Source: Pseudomonas libanensis
Lineage (GTDB): Bacteria; Pseudomonadota; Gammaproteobacteria; Pseudomonadales; Pseudomonadaceae
Direction of reading: 5' to 3'
Assembly (NCBI RefSeq): GCF_001439685.1
Contig: NZ_JYLH01000015.1
Location: forward strand, 1 to 64,000
DNA length: 64,000 bases
The position numbers and the translations under genes are program-made. This document shows, in pieces, positions 35,543-43,282 of the stretch (position 1 is its first letter; every line of letters starts with the position of its first letter). The notes beneath the pieces were generated by a model. The model did no database searches, was not told where the DNA came from, and saw only the letters and a program-made list of their open reading frames with translations.

Positions 35543-35655
35543 GGCAGCGACAAGTGTGCACTGCCAGACCGTTGGCCTGGCAGCCGACCGCTTGTCCCGA
35601 AGCTTCCAGCTAGCCGCTTGAAGCTTGTAACGTGAAGCTGCCCGGAGGGCTCCCT
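35543..35655. repeat. prkA-yeaH spacer with AAGCTT-type repeats
   Basis: About 113 bp without a gene. It holds several near-copies of GAAGCTT/GCTTGAAGC (35599-35638), a low-complexity motif often seen between pseudomonad genes. I see no terminator, so co-transcription of prkA and yeaH remains likely. Confidence 0.45.
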
Positions 35656-36927
35656 ATGAGCTATGTGATCGACCGACGCCTCAATGGCAAAAACAAGAGC
35701 ACGGTAAACCGCCAGCGTTTCCTGCGGCGTTACCGTGACCACATCAAAAAGGCCGTCGAAGAAGCCGTCAGCCGCCGCTCCATCACTGACATGGAGCACG
35801 GCGAACAAATCAGTATCCCGGGGCGGGACATTGACGAGCCGGTGCTTCACCACGGCCGCGGCGGCAAACAGACCGTCGTGCACCCCGGCAACAAGGAATT
35901 CACCACCGGCGAACACATCCAGCGCCCACAAGGTGGGGGTGGCGGTAAAGGCCCGGGCAAGGCCGGCAACGCCGGGGAAGGCATGGATGAATTCGTATTC
36001 CAGATCACCCAGGAAGAATTCCTCGAATTCATGTTCGAGGATCTGGAACTGCCCAACCTGGTCAAGCGCAACCTGACCGGGACCGACACCTTCAAGACCG
36101 TGCGCGCCGGGATCAGCAACGAGGGTAATCCATCGCGCATCAACATCATCCGCACCTTGCGTTCAGCCCATGCACGGCGCATCGCCCTGTCCGGCAGCAG
36201 CCGCGCCAAACTGAAGCAGGCCAAGGAGGAGTTGGCGCGCTTGAAGCGTGAAGAGCCGGATAACTTCGGCGATATCCAGGAAATCGAGGCAGAAATAGAG
36301 AAACTCAGCGCGCGCATCCGCCGCGTACCGTTCCTCGATACCTTTGATTTGAAATACAACCTGCTGGTCAAACAGCCCAACCCCAGTTCCAAGGCCGTGA
36401 TGTTCTGCCTGATGGACGTGTCCGGCTCCATGACCCAGGCGACCAAGGATATTGCCAAGCGTTTCTTTATCTTGCTGTACCTGTTCCTGAAACGGAACTA
36501 CGACAAGATCGACGTCGTGTTCATTCGCCATCACACCAGCGCCCGGGAAGTGGATGAAGAAGAGTTCTTCTACTCGCGGGAGACCGGCGGCACTATCGTT
36601 TCCAGCGCATTGAAGCTGATGCAGGAGATCATGGCCGAACGCTACCCTGCCAACGACTGGAACATTTACGCCGCCCAAGCTTCCGACGGCGACAACTGGA
36701 ACGACGACTCGCCGATCTGCCGTGACATCCTGATCAACCAGATCATGCCGTTTGTGCAGTACTACACCTACGTCGAAATCACCCCCCGTGAGCACCAGGC
36801 CCTGTGGTTCGAGTACGAGCGCATCGGCGAAGCCTTTGCCGATACGTTCGCCCAGCAGCAACTGGTCTCGGCCGGCGATATCTACCCGGTCTTCCGTGAA
36901 CTCTTCCAGCGCAGGTTAGTGACATGA
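35656..36927 (+). CDS. yeaH: YeaH/YhbH family protein (DUF444, VWA-like)
   Basis: Partner of PrkA; exact function unknown. It has 423 residues from the ATG at 35656 (MSYVIDRRLNGKNKST), with RBS GGAGG. A basic N-terminus and a glycine-rich linker (GGGGGKGPGKAG) precede a von Willebrand A-like region with a MIDAS-type motif (LMDVSGSMTQAT). It overlaps spoVR by 4 nt. Confidence 0.92.
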   Translation: MSYVIDRRLNGKNKSTVNRQRFLRRYRDHIKKAVEEAVSRRSITDMEHGEQISIPGRDIDEPVLHHGRGGKQTVVHPGNKEFTTGEHIQRPQGGGGGKGPGKAGNAGEGMDEFVFQITQEEFLEFMFEDLELPNLVKRNLTGTDTFKTVRAGISNEGNPSRINIIRTLRSAHARRIALSGSSRAKLKQAKEELARLKREEPDNFGDIQEIEAEIEKLSARIRRVPFLDTFDLKYNLLVKQPNPSSKAVMFCLMDVSGSMTQATKDIAKRFFILLYLFLKRNYDKIDVVFIRHHTSAREVDEEEFFYSRETGGTIVSSALKLMQEIMAERYPANDWNIYAAQASDGDNWNDDSPICRDILINQIMPFVQYYTYVEITPREHQALWFEYERIGEAFADTFAQQQLVSAGDIYPVFRELFQRRLVT

Positions 36928-38489
36928 CCGCCAAAAAAGAGAACAAGCGTCAACCCATTTCCACCGGTTCCGAGTGGACCTTTGAATTGATCCAGGCCTA
37001 TGACCGGGAAATCAGCCGTATTGCGGCGGGTTATGCCCTGGATACTTATCCCAACCAGATTGAGGTCATCACCGCCGAACAAATGATGGATGCCTATGCC
37101 TCCGTGGGCATGCCGTTGGGTTACCACCATTGGTCCTATGGCAAACACTTCCTCAGCACCGAGAAGTCGTACACGCGAGGACAGATGGGCCTGGCCTACG
37201 AGATCGTGATCAATTCCGACCCGTGCATCGCCTACCTGATGGAAGAAAACACCATCTGCATGCAGGCGCTGGTGGTCGCTCACGCCTGTTATGGGCACAA
37301 CAGTTTTTTCAAGGGAAACTACCTGTTTCGCACCTGGACCGACGCCAGTTCGATCATCGATTACCTGGTGTTTGCCAAGCAGTACATCATGCAGTGTGAG
37401 GAACGCCACGGTATCGATGCGGTGGAAGACCTTCTGGACTCCTGCCATGCCCTGATGAATTACGGGGTCGACCGCTACAAACGTCCCTACCCGATCTCCG
37501 CAGAAGAGGAACGCCTGCGCCAAAAGGAGCGTGAGGAGCACCTGCAGAAACAGATCAACGACCTATGGCGCACAATCCCCAAACGTGCCGGCAAAAACAA
37601 CGACAAGGACAATGCGCGCTTCCCCGTCGAACCTCAGGAAAACATCCTTTATTTCCTGGAGAAACACGCTCCGCTGCTAGAGCCTTGGCAGCGGGAAATC
37701 GTGCGCATCGTACGCAAGATCGCCCAGTACTTTTATCCACAGCGCCAGACCCAGGTGATGAACGAAGGCTGGGCAACTTTCTGGCATTACACGTTGATGA
37801 ACGATCTGTACGACGAAGGCTTGGTCACTGACGGCTTCATGATGGAGTTCCTTACCTCACACACCAGCGTGGTGTTCCAGCCCGGCTTCGACAGCCCGTA
37901 TTACAACGGCATCAACCCCTATGCCCTGGGCTTTGCCATGTACCGCGATATCCGCCGCATGTGCGAACACCCCACGGAAGAAGATCGCCGCTGGTTCCCG
38001 GAAATCGCTGGCAGCGACTGGTTGTCGACCATCAAGTTCGCCATGAGCAGCTTCAAGGATGAGAGTTTTATCCTGCAATATCTGTCACCTCAGGTGATTC
38101 GCGACCTCAAGCTGTTCAGCATCCTCGATGACGACCTCAAGGACGACCTGGTGGTCCCGGCCATCCACGACGAACCGGGTTACCGCATCATCCGCGAAAC
38201 CCTGGCCGCTCAGTACAACTTGGGCAATCGCGAACCTAACGTGCAGATCTATAGCATCGATGTGCGCGGCGACCGTTCGCTGACCCTGCGTCACCAGCAG
38301 CATGATCGCAAGCCTTTGGGCGAATCCACCGAGGAAGTGCTCAAGCACCTGCATCGACTGTGGGGGTTCGACATCCACCTGGAAACGCTACAGGGCGATC
38401 AGGTCATGAAAACCCATCACGTGCCACCACGCAGTGATCACAACGACAATGACTACGGCCGCCTGGACATGGCCGTCGTTCATCTCTGA
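36924..38489 (+). CDS. spoVR: SpoVR family protein (YcgB-like)
   Basis: Conserved protein of unknown biochemistry, first named for a spore cortex gene of Bacillus but widespread in non-sporulating bacteria. It has 521 residues. The HHWSYGK, YEIVINSDPC, AHACYGHNSFFKGN and EGWATFWHY blocks are hallmarks; the His/Glu pattern suggests a metal site. Translationally coupled to yeaH. Confidence 0.93.
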   Translation: MTAKKENKRQPISTGSEWTFELIQAYDREISRIAAGYALDTYPNQIEVITAEQMMDAYASVGMPLGYHHWSYGKHFLSTEKSYTRGQMGLAYEIVINSDPCIAYLMEENTICMQALVVAHACYGHNSFFKGNYLFRTWTDASSIIDYLVFAKQYIMQCEERHGIDAVEDLLDSCHALMNYGVDRYKRPYPISAEEERLRQKEREEHLQKQINDLWRTIPKRAGKNNDKDNARFPVEPQENILYFLEKHAPLLEPWQREIVRIVRKIAQYFYPQRQTQVMNEGWATFWHYTLMNDLYDEGLVTDGFMMEFLTSHTSVVFQPGFDSPYYNGINPYALGFAMYRDIRRMCEHPTEEDRRWFPEIAGSDWLSTIKFAMSSFKDESFILQYLSPQVIRDLKLFSILDDDLKDDLVVPAIHDEPGYRIIRETLAAQYNLGNREPNVQIYSIDVRGDRSLTLRHQQHDRKPLGESTEEVLKHLHRLWGFDIHLETLQGDQVMKTHHVPPRSDHNDNDYGRLDMAVVHL

Positions 38490-38552
38490 AGCAGCAAAGC
38501 CTCCACTGGCCCGGCACAGGCGTTATCCTGTGGCGCTAATGGAGGCTTTTTC

Positions 38553-39785
38553 ATGAAAATCTACAAAGTCGGCGGCGCCGTGCGTGATCGCCTTCTGGGC
38601 ATCAAGGTCACCGACATCGACCGCGTCGTCGTCGGTACAACCACCGAGGAAATGCTCGCCAAGGGCTATAAGCCGGTTGGCGCCGATTTCCCGGTATTTC
38701 TCGATCCGAAGAATGGTGATGAATACGCCCTTGCCCGCACCGAACGCAAGAGCGGCAGGGGTTACGGCGGCTTTGTGTTTCACGCAAGCCCCGATGTCAC
38801 CCTAGAAGAAGACCTGATCCGTCGTGACCTGACCATCAATGCCATGGCGGAAGATGACGATGGCAACCTGACCGATCCTTATCACGGCCAACGCGATCTT
38901 GAAGCACGTATATTGCGTCACGTTTCCCCCGCGTTCGCCGAGGATCCGCTCCGCGTGCTACGCGTTGCCCGCTTTGCCGCGCGTTATGCACACCTTGGCT
39001 TCAGGGTCGCGCCCGAGACGCTTGAGCTGATGCATCAACTCAGTGCTTCCGGCGAACTCGAGGCCCTTACCCCCGAACGCAGCTGGAAAGAAATTTCAAG
39101 GGCGCTGATGGAAGATCAGCCCCAGGTGTTTATCCAGGTACTGCGCGACTGCGACGCACTGAAAACCCTGATGCCGGAGGTAAACGCGCTGTTCGGTGTG
39201 CCCCAACCCGAGGCTCATCACCCGGAAATCGATACCGGCATTCACACATTGAGCGTGCTGGAACAAGCCGCTTTGCACAAACAACCGCTGACAGTGCGCT
39301 GGGCCTGCCTGCTGCACGATTTGGGCAAAGGCCTGACGCCTGTGGATAAGTTGCCGCAGCATATTGCCCACGAACACCGCGGCTTAAGGCTGATCAAGGC
39401 GGTGAATGAGCGCTTCAAGGTGCCCAGGGATTGCCAGGAACTGGCATTGCTGGTGGGCGAATTTCATACCCACGGCCATCGTGCACTGGAACTCAAAGCC
39501 TCGACATTGCTGGAATTACTGCAGAGTTTTGACGCGTACCGGCGGCCGCAACGCTTCGAAGAGTTTGTAGTAGCCTGCGAAATGGATGCCCGTGGCCGCA
39601 AAGGCTTTGAACAACGCAGTTATCCACAGGCAGATTATTTGCGCGGCGCGGCAAAGGCTGCACGCGAAGTGCCGGTTGCACCATTGCTGGAAAAAGGTTT
39701 CAAAGGCCCAGAGCTGGGAGAGGCGCTCAAGCGCGAACGGCTGAACGCGCTGAAAGCCTACAAGGAACAACACAAGCCTTTGTAG
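38553..39785 (+). CDS. cca: Multifunctional CCA-adding enzyme
   Basis: Adds or repairs the 3' CCA of tRNAs. It has 410 residues. The nucleotidyltransferase head (YKVGGAVRDRLLG, then catalytic TDIDRVVVG) is followed by a C-terminal HD phosphohydrolase domain (CLLHDLGKGLTP), as in the long gammaproteobacterial form. GGAGG lies 7 nt upstream. The TAG stop is supplied by the first bases of a REPIN. Confidence 0.96.
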   Translation: MKIYKVGGAVRDRLLGIKVTDIDRVVVGTTTEEMLAKGYKPVGADFPVFLDPKNGDEYALARTERKSGRGYGGFVFHASPDVTLEEDLIRRDLTINAMAEDDDGNLTDPYHGQRDLEARILRHVSPAFAEDPLRVLRVARFAARYAHLGFRVAPETLELMHQLSASGELEALTPERSWKEISRALMEDQPQVFIQVLRDCDALKTLMPEVNALFGVPQPEAHHPEIDTGIHTLSVLEQAALHKQPLTVRWACLLHDLGKGLTPVDKLPQHIAHEHRGLRLIKAVNERFKVPRDCQELALLVGEFHTHGHRALELKASTLLELLQSFDAYRRPQRFEEFVVACEMDARGRKGFEQRSYPQADYLRGAAKAAREVPVAPLLEKGFKGPELGEALKRERLNALKAYKEQHKPL

Positions 39786-39861
39786 GAGCGAGCTTGCTCG
39801 CGAAAACGTCAACGCTAACGCAGCGCCTCAGATTTTTCGCGAGCAAGCTCGGCCCCTACAA
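39781..39861. repeat. REPIN spanning the stop codons of cca and folK
   Basis: Arms TGTAGGAGCGAGCTTGCTCG and CGAGCAAGCTCGGCCCCTACA face each other around a 40-nt centre. The left arm contains the cca stop (39783-39785) and the right arm contains the folK stop (39856-39858). It is a different REP class from the GTGGGAG repeats elsewhere in the window. Confidence 0.88.
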
Positions 39862-40374
39862 GAGAGCTGGCGGTGTCAGTTGTCGGCCTCGCCACTCGAA
39901 GCCAACAGGCGCCAGCACTTGGTCGATCTGCGCATCGCGCCATAACTCGGCCATTGTCTGGCCGGCCTCGGGGTGCACACGATCCGGGGCCATCATCGAC
40001 AAGGGCCACAACACGAAAGCATTTCTCAGGATTTCTGCCCGTGGCAGGATCAACCCATCGAAATTACCCACCAAATCGCCATACAGCAACACATCGATAT
40101 CCAGCGGCAGGCCTTTGCGGTCGGGCGCATAACGGCCATTATCGGCCTCGATGAATTTCAGCCGGCGATCCAACTCCAACAACGGCAGGTCGGTATAAGC
40201 CGACACCACCAAGTTGAAAAACGGTCCACTCTTGATCCCTACTGGCTGGCTTTCGAACACCGCTGAACAGCGCATATCCGTCAAGAACCCCGCCAGCGCA
40301 TCCAAGCCGGCGCATAGACGGCTTTCGCGCTCAACATTGCTGCCAAGCCCAAGGTAAATCTGAGTCAACGACAT
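39856..40374 (-). CDS. folK: HPPK, dihydropteridine pyrophosphokinase
   Basis: Pyrophosphorylates 6-hydroxymethyl-dihydropterin in folate synthesis. It has 172 residues. The start IYLGLGSNVERE, the PVG..SGPFFNLV segment and the metal/ATP block DRKGLPLDIDVLLYGD are typical. The C-terminus ends in PALL and a TAG encoded by a REPIN arm, so the last residues may have been reshaped by the insertion. It overlaps folB by 10 nt. Confidence 0.95.
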   Translation of the reverse strand: MSLTQIYLGLGSNVERESRLCAGLDALAGFLTDMRCSAVFESQPVGIKSGPFFNLVVSAYTDLPLLELDRRLKFIEADNGRYAPDRKGLPLDIDVLLYGDLVGNFDGLILPRAEILRNAFVLWPLSMMAPDRVHPEAGQTMAELWRDAQIDQVLAPVGFEWRGRQLTPPALL

Positions 40375-40718
40375 CCGCGCTCGATCTCCACGCCCACGCC
40401 CTTGGCAGCCGGCACGGCGCCTGGCTTGGTCAATTTGAGGTGCAGCCAGGGAATCTGGAATTCGCTCATCAGCACTTCGGCCAAGCGCTCGGCAAAGGTT
40501 TCCACCAACTGATACCGGGACTGCTCGGCAAAAGCCTGGATACGCGCGGACACGCTGGCGTAATCCAGCGCCAGCGCCAGGTCATCACCTGCAGCGGCCG
40601 GGCGATTATCCCAGGCGAAGCTCAGGTCCAGGCGCAAGCACTGCCGGATCCCGCGCTCCCAGTCGTAGGCCCCGATCACGGTGTCGACTTCCAGGCCTTC
40701 GATAAACACTCTGTCCAA
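40365..40718 (-). CDS. folB: Dihydroneopterin aldolase
   Basis: Folate pathway enzyme that works just before FolK. It has 117 residues if it starts at the TTG at 40718 (MDRVFIEGLEVDTVIGAYDW), with GGAG 8 nt upstream; a further ATG-like start adds eight residues. Conserved GAYDWER, the YQLVETFAERLAE stretch and the VTKPGAV-like LTKPGAVPAAKGVG end are present. The overlapping folB-folK pair is a tight two-gene unit. Confidence 0.94.
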   Translation of the reverse strand: MDRVFIEGLEVDTVIGAYDWERGIRQCLRLDLSFAWDNRPAAAGDDLALALDYASVSARIQAFAEQSRYQLVETFAERLAEVLMSEFQIPWLHLKLTKPGAVPAAKGVGVEIERGCR

Positions 40719-40792
40719 GTACTCTTCTCCGCAGCACGACAAGGGCGCGATGCCCCGTTAGAATCAAGGCGTCCTCGCCCGGAATAGTTAGC

Positions 40793-41362
40793 ATGTTTTG
40801 GTCACTGGCGATTCTCGCCTACCTGCTCGGCTCGCTGTCCTTCGCCATTTTGCTCAGCCGCCTGACGGGAAATCCCGACCCGCGAATGAGTGGCTCAGGC
40901 AATGCCGGCGCCACCAATATGTTGCGCCTGGCCGGCAAGAAACTTGCCGTCCTGACGCTGCTTGGCGATGTGTGCAAGGGCTTGCTGCCCGTGCTGATCG
41001 CCAACCTCCTCGGCCTTACCTTGCAACAGCAAGCCTGGGTGGGCGTGTGCGCCGTCCTGGGTCACCTGTTCCCGCTGTACTTCCGCTTTCGCGGCGGTAA
41101 AGGCGTTGCCACCGCGGCCGGTATGCTGCTGGGCATCTACCCACCGGCAGCCTTACTGGCCATGCTCGCCTGGCTGCTGACGTTCTACCTGACCCGGACC
41201 AGCTCGCTCGCCGCGCTGATCGCCACACCGCTGATCCTGCCACTGTTGGCCTGGCAGGAACCGCAAGCCTTGCTGCCGATGAGCATGCTGACACTGCTGA
41301 TCGTCTGGCGTCACCGCGGCAATCTACGCGACCTGTTTGCCGGGCGCGAACGGCATTTTTGA
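40793..41362 (+). CDS. plsY: Glycerol-3-phosphate acyltransferase PlsY
   Basis: Integral membrane enzyme that acylates glycerol-3-phosphate from acyl-phosphate. It has 189 residues and five or so helices. The three conserved loops are seen: GSGNAGATNMLR, the GGKGVATAAGML motif, and the cytoplasmic HRGNLRDLFAGRE end. It is divergent from folB and convergent with tsaD. Confidence 0.95.
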   Translation: MFWSLAILAYLLGSLSFAILLSRLTGNPDPRMSGSGNAGATNMLRLAGKKLAVLTLLGDVCKGLLPVLIANLLGLTLQQQAWVGVCAVLGHLFPLYFRFRGGKGVATAAGMLLGIYPPAALLAMLAWLLTFYLTRTSSLAALIATPLILPLLAWQEPQALLPMSMLTLLIVWRHRGNLRDLFAGRERHF

Positions 41363-41394
41363 ATCCCCCTGATGAGCCAGGCTCATGTCGACTC

Positions 41395-42420
41395 TTACAA
41401 CGGCGGCAACTGCTCCATCGGCCAACGTGCCTGCACGCTGATCGCCAGGCTTTCGTGCTGTCCGGCCTGCAAGCGCTGGCAACCGGCATAGGCGATCATG
41501 GCGCCGTTGTCGGTGCAGAACTCAGGGCGCGCGTAGAACACATGGCCATTCATGTCGCCGAGCATTTTCTCCAAGGACACGCGCAATGCCTTGTTGGCAC
41601 TGACGCCGCCAGCAATCACCAGCCGCTTCATACCCGCCTGCTTCAGGGCGCGCTTGCACTTGATGGTCAAAGTCTCCACCACGGCCTGCTGGAACGCCAG
41701 CGCGATGTCGCAACGGGCTTGTTGACCGTCGTCCCCGGCACTGACGCTCTGCTGCCAGGTGTTCAAGGCGGAGGTTTTCAAGCCGCTGAAACTGAACATC
41801 AGGCCAGGGCGATCACACATCGGACGCGGGAAGGTGTAGCGCCCAGCCACGCCTTTCTCGGCAAGACGGGCGATTTCCGGGCCACCTGGATAATTGAGCC
41901 CCATCATCTTCGCGGTTTTGTCGAAAGCTTCGCCGGCGGCGTCGTCCAGGGACTCGCCCAGCAAGGTGTATTGGCCGATACCATCGACCTGAACCAGCTG
42001 CGTATGGCCGCCCGAAACCAACAAAGCGACGAACGGGAACTGTGGTGGTGTTTCTTCCAGCATGGGCGCCAGTAAATGGCCTTCCATATGGTGCACGCCA
42101 AGAGCCGGAATGCCCCAGGCAAAAGCCAGCGCCTGGGCGCAAGAGGCCCCAACCAGCAGGGCTCCGACCAATCCAGGGCCCGCGGTGTAGGCGATGGCAT
42201 CGATCTCGGTCGCCACACAATCGGCCTCGTCCAGCACCTGGCGAATCAACGGCAGCATGCGCTTGACGTGATCACGGCTGGCAAGCTCCGGCACCACGCC
42301 ACCATAGGCGCGGTGCAGGTCGATCTGACTGAACAGCGCGTCGGCCAAAAGCCCGCGTTCACTGTCATATAGGGCGACGCCGGTTTCGTCGCAGGAGGTT
42401 TCAAGTCCCAGTACTAACAT
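41395..42420 (-). CDS. tsaD: tRNA threonylcarbamoyladenosine transferase TsaD
   Basis: Catalyses the last step of t6A37 formation in ANN-decoding tRNAs. It has 341 residues. The ETSCDETGVA start, the metal pair H111/H115 (HHMEGHLLAP), GVSANKALR and CTDNGAMIAYAG are intact. It is divergent from rpsU, the classic arrangement next to the rpsU-dnaG-rpoD cluster. Confidence 0.97.
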   Translation of the reverse strand: MLVLGLETSCDETGVALYDSERGLLADALFSQIDLHRAYGGVVPELASRDHVKRMLPLIRQVLDEADCVATEIDAIAYTAGPGLVGALLVGASCAQALAFAWGIPALGVHHMEGHLLAPMLEETPPQFPFVALLVSGGHTQLVQVDGIGQYTLLGESLDDAAGEAFDKTAKMMGLNYPGGPEIARLAEKGVAGRYTFPRPMCDRPGLMFSFSGLKTSALNTWQQSVSAGDDGQQARCDIALAFQQAVVETLTIKCKRALKQAGMKRLVIAGGVSANKALRVSLEKMLGDMNGHVFYARPEFCTDNGAMIAYAGCQRLQAGQHESLAISVQARWPMEQLPPL

Positions 42421-42623
42421 GGGTTTGCGCCTTGTAGAGGCTGAATTCGAAGGCGCGCATGATAGTCCCCGCTCCCCCTCCCGACTAGCGGTTTTCGATC
42501 AGAGGCTTTGCATTCCGGGCAATGAGGGGTTAACATCCGCAACCCTTAAAAACCGACGACCTCAGCCGCGAATTTTTTGCGACGAGAACGTTGATTCCCG
42601 GTAATGAAAGAAGGTAGCTCTGG

Positions 42624-42839
42624 ATGCCAGCCGTCAAAGTAAAAGAGAACGAACCCTTCGACGTAGCTCTGCGTCGTTTCAAGCGCTCCTGCGAAAAAGC
42701 CGGTGTTCTGGCTGAAGTTCGTAGCCGCGAATTTTATGAGAAGCCAACTTCTGAGCGTAAGCGTAAAGCAGCAGCCGCTGTTAAGCGTCACGCCAAGAAA
42801 GTTCAGCGCGAACAGCGCCGCGCCGTTCGTCTGTACTAA
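42624..42839 (+). CDS. rpsU: Ribosomal protein bS21
   Basis: Small basic 30S protein of 71 residues ([25 protein letters not shown]), the exact family length. First gene of the macromolecular synthesis cluster. A hairpin terminator follows the stop, which would allow more bS21 than primase to be made. Confidence 0.97.
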
Positions 42840-43282
42840 TACACAGACGTTCGTAGCAAGCTTCTGCCAAGCCCGGCCCTCAGCCGGGCTGTTGGCATTT
42901 GCGGATATCGCTTGATGCTTCACCGTCGACGCCGCACATGCGACCGAGACACTGCTTCAAACGTCAGGGCTGGCTCTTTTGCCAGCGGTGCACGTCTCTT
43001 CTGACGAGCCTAACAAGGCTACTGACGAGCACACCTATTCTTCAAGCAGGCGATCAACTGTGTCGGCTGTGTCCATCGATGCGTTTCCGAGGCCCTCATC
43101 GGCCAAGACCGGACGCCCGGGCAACATTTCCATGCCGAAGACTGATCAGAAACTACCGTCAGTGAATGCTCGGCAGATACACTTTCCTGACAACCCAAGC
43201 AGACGATGATGATCGAGCACTCTATACGTGCGCTTGAACACTTCACGGGCCCTCATTTACACGCAGTGATGACGAGAACGCC
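42840..43282. other. Gene-free gap between rpsU and dnaG
   Basis: 443 nt. I find no convincing gene on either strand. Short open frames (for example 42979-43209 plus and 43019-43246 minus) lack ribosome sites and any recognisable family. Many pseudomonads have a GatB/YqeY-domain gene here; no trace of its usual start is readable. The CTGACGAGC 9-mer occurs twice (near 43001 and 43021). Confidence 0.55.
42870..42900 (+). terminator. Hairpin terminator after rpsU
   Basis: AGCCCGGC pairs with GCCGGGCT over a 5-nt loop and is followed by GTTGGCATTT. The T tract is poor, so it is probably a partial terminator, as expected upstream of dnaG in this cluster. Confidence 0.6.

Noticed and set aside
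12581..39861. CRISPR array suggested by recurring palindromes
   Set aside because: The repeats are REP/REPIN units at five scattered sites. They have no regular spacing and no spacers, and no cas gene is present.
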